A stretch of DNA of 11,637 bases from Prevotellaceae bacterium UBA2718 (GTDB lineage: Bacteria > Bacteroidota > Bacteroidia > Bacteroidales > Bacteroidaceae): assembly GCA_002353975.1 (NCBI GenBank), contig DEKQ01000017.1, positions 1,237-12,873 of the forward strand, written 5' to 3'. A program made the position numbers and the translations under genes. Of the stretch, positions 6,180 through 11,637 are shown one piece after another; within the stretch, counting starts at the first letter, position 1; each line of letters opens with the position of its first letter. The notes under the pieces were generated by a model, which was not told where the DNA came from, did no database searches, and saw nothing but the letters and a program-made list of their open reading frames with translations.

Positions 6180-6228
6180 TTATACATTATGAATTATGCA
6201 TTCTGCATTCTGCATTATTAATTATTAA
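6180..6228. repeat. Heptad array, seven TTnnnnA units
   Basis: The units are TTATACA, TTATGAA, TTATGCA, TTCTGCA, TTCTGCA, TTATTAA and TTATTAA in one register. The last unit contains the stop codon of the thiE paralogue (6225-6227 on the minus strand), so the repeat reaches the coding region. Confidence 0.85.
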
Positions 6229-6767
6229 TTCCCTCCCCTCCATGCATCGCCGAGGATCATTGCACCGCCGAAGCCAAGTGCCTTCACTTCTTCTATGCGA
6301 CTGAAGGTGACGCCGCCCAGGGCATATACCTTATTATCTATTATGCCGTCGCGTGCTGCCTGCATTAGCTCCTCGCGTGAGAAGGCTGCGCGGTAGCCCT
6401 GCTTTGAGATGCTGTCATAGATGGGCGACAAAGACACATAGTTGCAGCGGGGCTTCCATTGTTTCACCTCTTCAAGGGTATGGCAGCTTCGGCTGACTGA
6501 GCCGCTCCAACCTTCGGGCGGTACGGGATTGCGTCGGTTCAGGTGTATGCCGTAGAGACCGTGACGTTCTGCCAATGCGAAATGGTCGTGCAACACGAGG
6601 CGGCAGTGAAGTTCCTTAGGGATACTGCATATCAGCCGTTCCAACTCTTCTCTGCTGCTGTCGGGTTTGCGCAGGTGCACAAGGTCAGCGCGCCCAATGC
6701 TCAGCATATCAGTTATTCTTGTTGCCTCTCCAACATGAAATGTAGGCAATGTGATAACGATGGTCAT
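6225..6767 (-). CDS. Divergent ThiE/TenI-family protein
   Basis: A 180-residue TIM-barrel protein of the thiamine phosphate synthase/TenI superfamily. Landmarks are VHLRKP (30-35), YGIHLNRRN (72-80), SRSCHTLEE (92-100), YVSLSPIYDS (110-119) and YALGGV (148-153). Compared with the proper ThiE in this cluster it lacks the metal-binding aspartates: IDDD is replaced by HDHF (60-63), and the Asp of HLGKND by Asn80. The His of TenI thiazole tautomerase (in the FGHVF region) appears to be replaced by SP. It therefore may not be a classical ThiE or TenI; a second, specialised or regulatory role is inferred. Its ATG overlaps the TGA of thiH in ATGA (6764-6767), which indicates coupled translation and fixes the start; reading further upstream only repeats the antisense of thiH sequence. 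Confidence 0.85.
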   Translation of the reverse strand: MTIVITLPTFHVGEATRITDMLSIGRADLVHLRKPDSSREELERLICSIPKELHCRLVLHDHFALAERHGLYGIHLNRRNPVPPEGWSGSVSRSCHTLEEVKQWKPRCNYVSLSPIYDSISKQGYRAAFSREELMQAARDGIIDNKVYALGGVTFSRIEEVKALGFGGAMILGDAWRGGN

Positions 6768-7906
6768 GCTATATTCTTCATCATCTTCAGATGGTCGAAG
6801 GAGCCGTCCCAGTCTTTCCATACCGGCTCTATGCCACGCTGCTTGAGTGCCCGTGCCACCTCTTCCACTGTACGGTCGTCGCTCACGGTGAACTGTTCCA
6901 GCGCCTGCGGGTAGGTATGATAGCCTCCCGGGTTCACGCGGCTGGCTGCCGACATGGTGGTGACGCCGAGAGTGCACATGTTATTGCGTATAAATTCAGG
7001 CTCGCGGGTGGAGTAGGAGATGTCTACGTCGTGGTCAAAGATGCGCATGGCAAATGTAACCTGTGCCAGTTCGCGGTCGGTGACGAAGCAGTTAGGCTGA
7101 AATCCCTCGTTCTGTGCAGGGCGCATACGTGGGAAATTCACGCTGTACTTGGTGCGCCAGTAGTGCTTCTGCAGGTAGCGCAGGTGATAGGCCATCATCG
7201 TCACGTCGGTCTTCCACTCCTTCTCCAGTCCCAAGAGCGCTCCCATGCCGATGGAGTGGACGCCTGCCATGCCCATGCGGTCAAAGCCGTTGACCCTCCA
7301 TTCAAACTTTGACTTCATGCCTGCGGGGTGGTAGTTCTTGTAGTTGGCAGCGTTATAGGTCTCCTGAAAGCATATCACGCCGTTCAGGCCGTGATGTGTC
7401 AGCATCTCATAATCCTCGGTGGAGAGCGGCATGACCTCTATCTTCAGGTTTGAGAAGTAGGGCTTTGCCCTGTCCAGCGCCTCCGCAATGTACTTCGGAC
7501 CCGCCTTGGCAGGGTTCTCGCCCGTCACGATTAGCAGGTTCTCAAACGGTCCGAGCTGCTTTATGGCCTTATACTCATCCTCGCATTGGTCTATGGTGAG
7601 GATGGTGCGGGCCATCGGGTTCTGCCTGTGGAAGCCGCAATAGACGCAGCTGTTGGAGCAGGAGTTGGTGATATAGAGCGGTATGAACATCGACATAGTC
7701 TTGCCGAAGCGCTCCTGCGTGTATTTCTGCGACAGTCGCGCCATTGTCTCCAAGTGGGGCAGGGCAGCCGGAGAGATGAGTGCCATGAAGTCCTCCACGT
7801 CACAATGCTCCTTCATAAGGGCACGTCTTACGTCAAAATCAGTCTTTGAGGCAATTTTACGGGTTGTCTCGTCCCATGATATGTTTTTTAATTCTTCGCT
7901 AAACAC
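6764..7906 (-). CDS. thiH: 2-iminoacetate synthase ThiH
   Basis: ThiH is a radical SAM enzyme that cleaves tyrosine to dehydroglycine (2-iminoacetate) and p-cresol, supplying the C2-N unit of the thiazole to ThiG. The 380-residue product resembles E. coli ThiH along its length as I recall it. The iron-sulfur motif CSNSCVYC (C83, C87, C90, CX3CX2C) is intact, as are the LLIVTGE and QETY segments and the VWKDWD segment near the end. Translation starts at GTG 7906: an in-frame TAA lies 9 bases upstream and the next ATG is residue 31, inside conserved sequence. The use of ThiH rather than the oxygen-dependent ThiO fits an anaerobe. The gene follows thiC after 112 bp of repeats and overlaps the next gene by 4 bp. 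Confidence 0.97.
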   Translation of the reverse strand: MFSEELKNISWDETTRKIASKTDFDVRRALMKEHCDVEDFMALISPAALPHLETMARLSQKYTQERFGKTMSMFIPLYITNSCSNSCVYCGFHRQNPMARTILTIDQCEDEYKAIKQLGPFENLLIVTGENPAKAGPKYIAEALDRAKPYFSNLKIEVMPLSTEDYEMLTHHGLNGVICFQETYNAANYKNYHPAGMKSKFEWRVNGFDRMGMAGVHSIGMGALLGLEKEWKTDVTMMAYHLRYLQKHYWRTKYSVNFPRMRPAQNEGFQPNCFVTDRELAQVTFAMRIFDHDVDISYSTREPEFIRNNMCTLGVTTMSAASRVNPGGYHTYPQALEQFTVSDDRTVEEVARALKQRGIEPVWKDWDGSFDHLKMMKNIA

Positions 7907-7925
7907 GGTCGGTTAAATTAATAAA

Positions 7926-8024
7926 TTGAGAATTGAGAATTGGGCATTAATGGGGTGAATGGGCATTAATGGGCATTAATGGGGTGAACGGGACTCTTCA
8001 CTTTTCACTCTTCACTTTTCACTT
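7926..8024. repeat. Compound repeat between thiC and thiH
   Basis: Three parts fill the 112-bp gap. TTGAGAA, TTGAGAA, TTGGGCA (7926-7946) form a heptad array. Then comes a block of period about 10 built from GGGCATTAAT and GGGGTGAA (7943-7990). Last is the four-unit TTCACTT array (7997-8024), identical to 3971-3998. The last array contains the thiC stop codon (8019-8021). No promoter element is seen upstream of thiH on the minus strand. Confidence 0.8.
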
Positions 8025-9713
8025 TTTTATCCTTCTGAGGTCATGCGTCAGCTTGGCAGCGCAGAAGTTCGGGCCGCACATGGTGCAGTATTCTCCGTCT
8101 GTGTGGCCTGCTTCCTCAAAGTATTGCAGCGAGCGCTCGGGGTCTAATGACAGGTGGAACTGGTCGCGCCACCTGAAGTCGAAGCGTGCCTTGGACAGTG
8201 CGTTGTCCCTGATTTGTGCTCCGGGATGTCCCTTTGCCAGGTCTGCGGCGTGTGCGGCAATCTTGTATGTCACCACTCCGACGCGCACATCCTCCTTGTT
8301 TGGCAGTGCCAAGTGCTCCTTCGGCGTCACATAGCACAGCATCGCAGTGCCGAGCCACGCTATCTGCGCACCGCCGATGGCAGAGGTTATGTGGTCATAT
8401 CCCGGCGCAATGTCGGTCACTATAGGGCCCAGCGTATAGAACGGAGCCTCATGGCAATGGTCTATCTGGCGCTCCATGTTCTCGCGGATCTTGTGCATAG
8501 GCACGTGTCCCGGGCCCTCTATGAATGCCTGTACGCCCTTGTCCCACGCACGTGTGACGAGCTCGCCCATCGTGTCCAGCTCTGCAAACTGTGCCGCGTC
8601 GTTGGCATCGGCGGTACATCCGGGCCTCAGACCGTCGCCCAGCGAGAGGGCAGTATCGTATTGCGCCACGATGTCGCAGATGTCATCAAAGTGCTCATAC
8701 AGGAAAGACTCCTTGTCGTGTATGAGGCACCACTTGCTCATAATGGAACCGCCGCGGCTCACGATGCCGCAGAGACGCGTGTCTGCGAGGTGCACGTTGT
8801 GACGGCGTATGCCGGCATGGATGGTGAAGTAATCCACGCCCTGCTCGCATTGCTCTATCAGCGTGTCGCGGAAGATGTCCCATGACAGGTCTTCCACCTT
8901 GCCGTTGACCTTCTCCAGTGCCTGATAGATGGGAACGGTGCCCACAGGCACGGGGCAGTTGCGTATGATCCACTCACGTGTCTCATGGATATTGGCACCC
9001 GTTGAAAGGTCCATCAGCGTGTCGCCGCCCCATTTGCAGCTCCATACGGCCTTGTCAACCTCTTCCTCTATGGATGAAGTGGTGGCAGAGTTGCCGATGT
9101 TGGTGTTAATCTTCACGGCGAAATTACGGCCTATAATCATCGGCTCCGCCTCTGGATGGTTGATGTTTGCCGGCAGTACGGCGCGTCCGCGTGCTATCTC
9201 CTGGCGCACAAACTCAGGGGTGATGTGGCTCTTGATGCCCAGCTCGGCGCAGTTCATGTTCTCGCGGATGGCTACATACTCCATCTCAGGCGTTATGATG
9301 CCCGCCTTGGCATAGTCCATCTGCGTGATATGCTTGCCCTTCATGGCTCTGCGGGGCAGTTGTATATGCTCAAAGCGCAGCGAGTCAAGCGAGTGGTCTG
9401 CCAGGCGTTGCTTGCCATAGTCACTCGTCACTTCGGGTAGCTGCTCGGTGTCGTTGCGGTCCAATATCCATTGCTCGCGCAGGCGGGGCAGGCCTTTCTT
9501 CAGGTCCACCTGGATGTTTGGGTCGGAGAACGGGCCGCTGGTGTCATAGATATACACCGGCGCATTCTCCTCATAGCTCGGTACTCCGTTCTCGTCTTTT
9601 GTCACTGTCGGTGTGAGATTCACCTTTGTCATGCCTACCTTGATGAACGGAAACATCTGTCCGCTCATGTAGGCCTTCTCACGCTTTGCGTATGCTTGAT
9701 TGTCTTGTGGCAC
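8019..9713 (-). CDS. thiC: Phosphomethylpyrimidine synthase ThiC
   Basis: ThiC is an iron-sulfur radical SAM enzyme that rearranges AIR to HMP-P, the pyrimidine half of thiamine. From GTG 9713 the product has 564 residues, within the family range. Recognisable segments include VYIYDTSGPFSDP, KKGLPRLREQWI, MNCAELGIKSHITPEFVR and FIEGPGHVP. The C-terminal cluster motif CX2CX4C (C543, C546, C551 in CTMCGPNFC) is intact. The start is uncertain: sequence before the ATG at 9668 (QAYAKREKAY) still looks like ThiC, which favours GTG 9713; a TTG at 9758 would translate repeat sequence and is unlikely. The last residues (IKK) and the stop fall inside a heptad repeat. Gaps of 188 bp to thiG and 112 bp to thiH are repeat-filled. 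Confidence 0.95.
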   Translation of the reverse strand: MPQDNQAYAKREKAYMSGQMFPFIKVGMTKVNLTPTVTKDENGVPSYEENAPVYIYDTSGPFSDPNIQVDLKKGLPRLREQWILDRNDTEQLPEVTSDYGKQRLADHSLDSLRFEHIQLPRRAMKGKHITQMDYAKAGIITPEMEYVAIRENMNCAELGIKSHITPEFVRQEIARGRAVLPANINHPEAEPMIIGRNFAVKINTNIGNSATTSSIEEEVDKAVWSCKWGGDTLMDLSTGANIHETREWIIRNCPVPVGTVPIYQALEKVNGKVEDLSWDIFRDTLIEQCEQGVDYFTIHAGIRRHNVHLADTRLCGIVSRGGSIMSKWCLIHDKESFLYEHFDDICDIVAQYDTALSLGDGLRPGCTADANDAAQFAELDTMGELVTRAWDKGVQAFIEGPGHVPMHKIRENMERQIDHCHEAPFYTLGPIVTDIAPGYDHITSAIGGAQIAWLGTAMLCYVTPKEHLALPNKEDVRVGVVTYKIAAHAADLAKGHPGAQIRDNALSKARFDFRWRDQFHLSLDPERSLQYFEEAGHTDGEYCTMCGPNFCAAKLTHDLRRIKK

Positions 9714-9715
9714 TG

Positions 9716-9736
9716 TTAGGAATTGAAAATTGAAAA
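9716..9736. repeat. Heptad array abutting the thiC start
   Basis: The units are TTAGGAA, TTGAAAA and TTGAAAA. The array ends two bases upstream (in transcription sense) of the GTG at 9713, so the usual ribosome-binding region of thiC is made of repeat. Confidence 0.75.
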
Positions 9737-9912
9737 CCCCCTCCCGGCCTCCCCCCAAGGGGGAGGTGATGGGACTGCGGGTTTATTATTATGATATTAT
9801 TAGTTACTTTGAGCCCTCCCTCCCCTCGGGGGAGTTGGTGGGGGCTCTTTCTCCTTTTGTGGCGGGAGTTGGTGTGGGGCTCTCCCTCCCCTTTGGGGAG
9901 GTTAGGAGGGGT
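9737..9912. repeat. Cluster of G/C-rich palindromic repeats between thiC and thiG
   Basis: At least three related blocks are seen: 9737-9775 (CCTCCCCCCAAGGGGGAGG core), 9811-9847 (GAGCCC ... GGGCTC outer arms with a TCCCCTCGGGGGA centre) and 9876-9912 (GGGGCTCTCCC ... CCCCTTTGGGG). They share the CCCTCCCC-loop-GGGGAGG design of the copies at 66-101 and 6116-6152. The last block runs into the 3' end of thiG, so the final codons (NPS) and the stop are repeat-derived. An A/T-rich stretch (9781-9808) separates the first two blocks. Confidence 0.75.
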
Positions 9913-10678
9913 TCAGGAATGCCGTCAGTGGGCTTGATGCTTCGGCGCTGTCGCTGATGGCTCCGAGGCCTGCTTCGTATGCCTGTCGGCCTGCTATCAC
10001 GGCCTGCCTGAAGGCATCGGCCATCTTTACCGGGTCACCGGCCACGGCTATCGCGGTGTTCACCAGGCAGCAGTCTGCCCCCATCTCCATCGCTTCGGCT
10101 GCATGGCTGGGCGCTCCGATGCCGGCGTCAACCACTACGGGTACTGATGCCTGCTCGATGATAATCTGCAGGAAGTCCTTCATCCTCAGTCCTTTGTTGG
10201 TGCCGATGGGTGCTGCCAGCGGCATTACCGTTGCCGCTCCGGCCTCTTCAAGGTGCTTGCACAGCGTGGGGTCGGCCTGACAGTAGGGCAGAACGACGAA
10301 GCCCATCTTCACCAGTTGCTCCGTTGCCTTCAGTGTCTCTACCGAGTCAGGCAGCAGGTAGCGCGGGTCGGGGTGAATCTCCAGCTTCAGCCAGTTGGTG
10401 CCAAAGGCTTCGCGCGACATCTGAGCGGCGAAAACGGCCTCCTCAGCATTGCGTACACCCGATGTGTTGGGCAGCAGCTGGATGTTACTGTTTTCGGTGA
10501 TGTGGGTCAGCAGGTCATCGTGCTCGTCTTCCAGCTCCACGCGCTTCATGGCCACCGTCACCATCTCCGTGCCTGAAGCCTTGATGGCCTCAGACATCAC
10601 TTCGTTGTTCATAAACTTTCCCGTCCCCAGGAAGAGGCGCGAATTGAATTCACGCCCTGCTATGATAAGTTTCTTCAT
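9902..10678 (-). CDS. thiG: Thiazole synthase ThiG
   Basis: ThiG builds the thiazole phosphate carboxylate from DXP, dehydroglycine and ThiS thiocarboxylate. The 258-residue TIM-barrel protein has the Schiff-base lysine K98 in NWLKLEIHPD, a phosphate-binding VVDAGIGAPSHAAEAMEMGA segment, and the LLPNTSG segment (68-74). The start ATG at 10678 gives the family's usual MKKLIIAGREFNSRLFLGTG opening. The C-terminal LTAFLNPS ends in the last block of a G/C-rich repeat. It follows thiE after a 150-bp gap that holds a large nested palindrome. Confidence 0.97.
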   Translation of the reverse strand: MKKLIIAGREFNSRLFLGTGKFMNNEVMSEAIKASGTEMVTVAMKRVELEDEHDDLLTHITENSNIQLLPNTSGVRNAEEAVFAAQMSREAFGTNWLKLEIHPDPRYLLPDSVETLKATEQLVKMGFVVLPYCQADPTLCKHLEEAGAATVMPLAAPIGTNKGLRMKDFLQIIIEQASVPVVVDAGIGAPSHAAEAMEMGADCCLVNTAIAVAGDPVKMADAFRQAVIAGRQAYEAGLGAISDSAEASSPLTAFLNPS

Positions 10679-10723
10679 TATATCTATACCTTTTTATGGT
10701 TTATATGTTTTAGTTTTTCAATG

Positions 10724-10808
10724 TTCCGTCAGCTGCGGAAACTTTTTCCGTAACGGTTCGGAAACCTTTTCCGCAACGGTTCGGAAAAAGTTTCCGACCG
10801 TGACGGAA
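10724..10808. repeat. 85-bp nested palindrome between thiE and thiG
   Basis: Outer arms TTCCGTCA (10724-10731) and TGACGGAA (10801-10808) are exact complements. Inside them CGGAAACTTTTTCCG (10736-10750) and CGGAAAAAGTTTCCG (10782-10796) are exact complements over 15 bp. Four unpaired bases lie on each side between the arms. The 31-base loop contains a further CGGAAA/TTTCCG dyad (10759-10773). The block also reads as 23-bp direct repeats (CGGAAACnTTTTCCGnAACGG from 10736 and 10759). In the thi mRNA it would be a strong stem 46 bases before the thiG start codon. Confidence 0.85.
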
Positions 10809-10828
10809 AAATCCTCCGAAGCCTCTTC

Positions 10829-11461
10829 TTACTCCCAAAACCTGCCTATTCGCCTCATTGCCTCAATGGGATTGTCTGCGTTCAGCACTGCGCCGCTTAC
10901 AGCGATGCCGCTCACGCCCGTCTGCATGATGTCGGTAACATCCTGCTCCGTTATGCCTCCTATGGCAACGATGGGCAGGTTGATGCCCTCGGCCTTCATC
11001 TGCTCCACTATGCTGCGGTAACCCTCCAGCCCCAATACGGGCGACAGGCCTCTCTTCGTGGTGGTAAAGCGGAACGGTCCGCAGCCTATGTAGTCTGCAC
11101 CGGCCTCATAGTGCGCCTTCACGTCGGCAAAGGTGTTGGCCGTGCCACCTATTATGAAGTCTTGTCCCAGGATGCTCCGCGCCTCGCTGATGGGCATATC
11201 GTTCTTGCCTAAGTGCACGCCGTCGGCGTGTATCTGCTTCACCAGAGCCACGTCATCGTCTATGATGAACACCGCGTCGTGCTCCCTGCACAGCCTCTTG
11301 GCCTCAAAGGCTATCTCCATACTGTCTTCGTCAGGATAAGGCACGCCCTTCATGCGCAGCTGCACCCACCGGCATCCGCCCTCCAAAGCCATGCGAATGC
11401 CGTCCAGATAGCTGTACCGCTCAGTCTGATGCGATATGTATTGCAGTCTTACCCTCCACAT
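10829..11461 (-). CDS. thiE: Thiamine phosphate synthase ThiE
   Basis: ThiE couples HMP-PP with the thiazole phosphate to give thiamine phosphate. The 210-residue product has the full set of family motifs: QLRMKG (34-39), the metal-binding IDDD (67-70), HLGKNDMP (83-90), DYIGCGPFRFTTTK (123-136) with the diphosphate-contacting threonines, and AIGGI (166-170). This marks it as the working ThiE, in contrast to the divergent copy at 6225-6767. ATG at 11461 overlaps the end of thiS by 13 bp, which suggests translational coupling. No start option upstream gives a better protein. Confidence 0.97.
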   Translation of the reverse strand: MWRVRLQYISHQTERYSYLDGIRMALEGGCRWVQLRMKGVPYPDEDSMEIAFEAKRLCREHDAVFIIDDDVALVKQIHADGVHLGKNDMPISEARSILGQDFIIGGTANTFADVKAHYEAGADYIGCGPFRFTTTKRGLSPVLGLEGYRSIVEQMKAEGINLPIVAIGGITEQDVTDIMQTGVSGIAVSGAVLNADNPIEAMRRIGRFWE

Positions 11462-11637
11462 GCCGCCTTGATTATCAGTATGTTATCGTTCTCTGCCAGA
11501 GCCGTCTGGTCCCAGTCCTCACGGTGTATCATCTGCTGGTTCTTGGCCATAGCCACCCCCGATTTAGGCAGCGACAGCTCTTCTGCCAGCGCCTGCAGCG
11601 TCTGCGCTTGCGTCTCGGTTGATTTACTGTTGATGAT
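11449..11637 (-). CDS. thiS: Sulfur carrier protein ThiS (5' end missing)
   Basis: Reading the minus strand from the window edge gives 62 residues ending in the diglycine tail IIKAACGG before TAA (11449-11451). ThiS carries sulfur as a C-terminal thiocarboxylate to ThiG. Segments ALAEELSLPKSGVAMAKN and the WDQTALAENDNI part fit the ubiquitin-like ThiS fold. Family members have about 66 residues, so only a few N-terminal codons lie outside. It is the first gene of the visible cluster. The leader, and any TPP riboswitch, would be beyond 11637. Confidence 0.93.
   Translation of the reverse strand: MINSKSTETQAQTLQALAEELSLPKSGVAMAKNQQMIHREDWDQTALAENDNILIIKAACGG

Noticed and set aside
6768..6977. 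Longer N-terminus for the ThiE paralogue
   Set aside because: The added part overlaps the thiH 3' end in another frame and is rich in Arg, Gly and His without ThiE features; the ATGA overlap gives a natural start.
8154..8885. 243-codon plus-strand open frame opposite thiC
   Set aside because: It lies wholly antisense to the strongly conserved thiC frame, a common effect of high-GC coding sequence, and shows no domain.
9826..9911. Possible G-quadruplex in the plus strand
   Set aside because: There are several runs of three or more G, but the intervening loops reach about 9-19 bases, outside the usual limit, and the palindromic pairing of the same runs is a better explanation.
11449..11637. 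TPP riboswitch upstream of the thi cluster
   Set aside because: The window ends inside thiS, so the leader is not visible, and no THI-box-like CTGAGA context was seen in the internal gaps.

Overview
This window looks like chromosomal DNA of an anaerobic member of Bacteroidales, most likely a Prevotella-type organism. The evidence is a Bacteroidetes-style promoter (TTG, 20 bases, TAnnTTTG) in front of the DUF5686 gene, a DUF5686 outer-membrane protein, the compact thiS-thiE-thiG-thiC-thiH thiamine cluster with oxygen-sensitive ThiH, and many short intergenic repeats of kinds that I associate with Bacteroidales. The genus is inference; no rRNA or other marker gene is present.

Plus-strand part, 1-3577. 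The window opens in the last codons of a gene whose product ends like an outer-membrane beta-barrel. A G/C-rich palindromic repeat and a nested 28-bp inverted repeat follow. Next comes queC (7-cyano-7-deazaguanine synthase, for queuosine), then a clear promoter and a long DUF5686/carboxypeptidase-regulatory-like outer-membrane protein gene.

Convergent intergenic island, 3578-4272. About 700 bp without a credible gene lie between two converging genes. They hold a perfect 13-bp-arm palindrome, five tandem 22-bp units, a heptad array and several hairpins. This is the least explained stretch of the window.

Minus-strand part, 4273-11637. In transcription order (right to left) it reads thiS (5' end off the window), thiE, thiG, thiC, thiH, a divergent thiE/tenI paralogue, thiD, a 53-codon gene for an acidic single-pass membrane protein, a GlsB/YeaQ-type small membrane protein, and a GuaD-like guanine deaminase. 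ThiC makes HMP-P and ThiD phosphorylates it. ThiS, ThiG and ThiH make the thiazole phosphate, and ThiE joins the halves into thiamine phosphate. No ThiF-type activator of ThiS is visible. Any TPP riboswitch would lie beyond 11637.

The gaps of the thi cluster are filled by three repeat classes: arrays of 7-bp units beginning with T, G/C-rich palindromes, and one large 85-bp nested palindrome. Several of these run into stop codons or abut start codons. I found no mobile-element gene, CRISPR array, tRNA or rRNA. The genes themselves are ordinary; the unusual material is the repeat architecture, the small acidic protein and the divergent ThiE paralogue.
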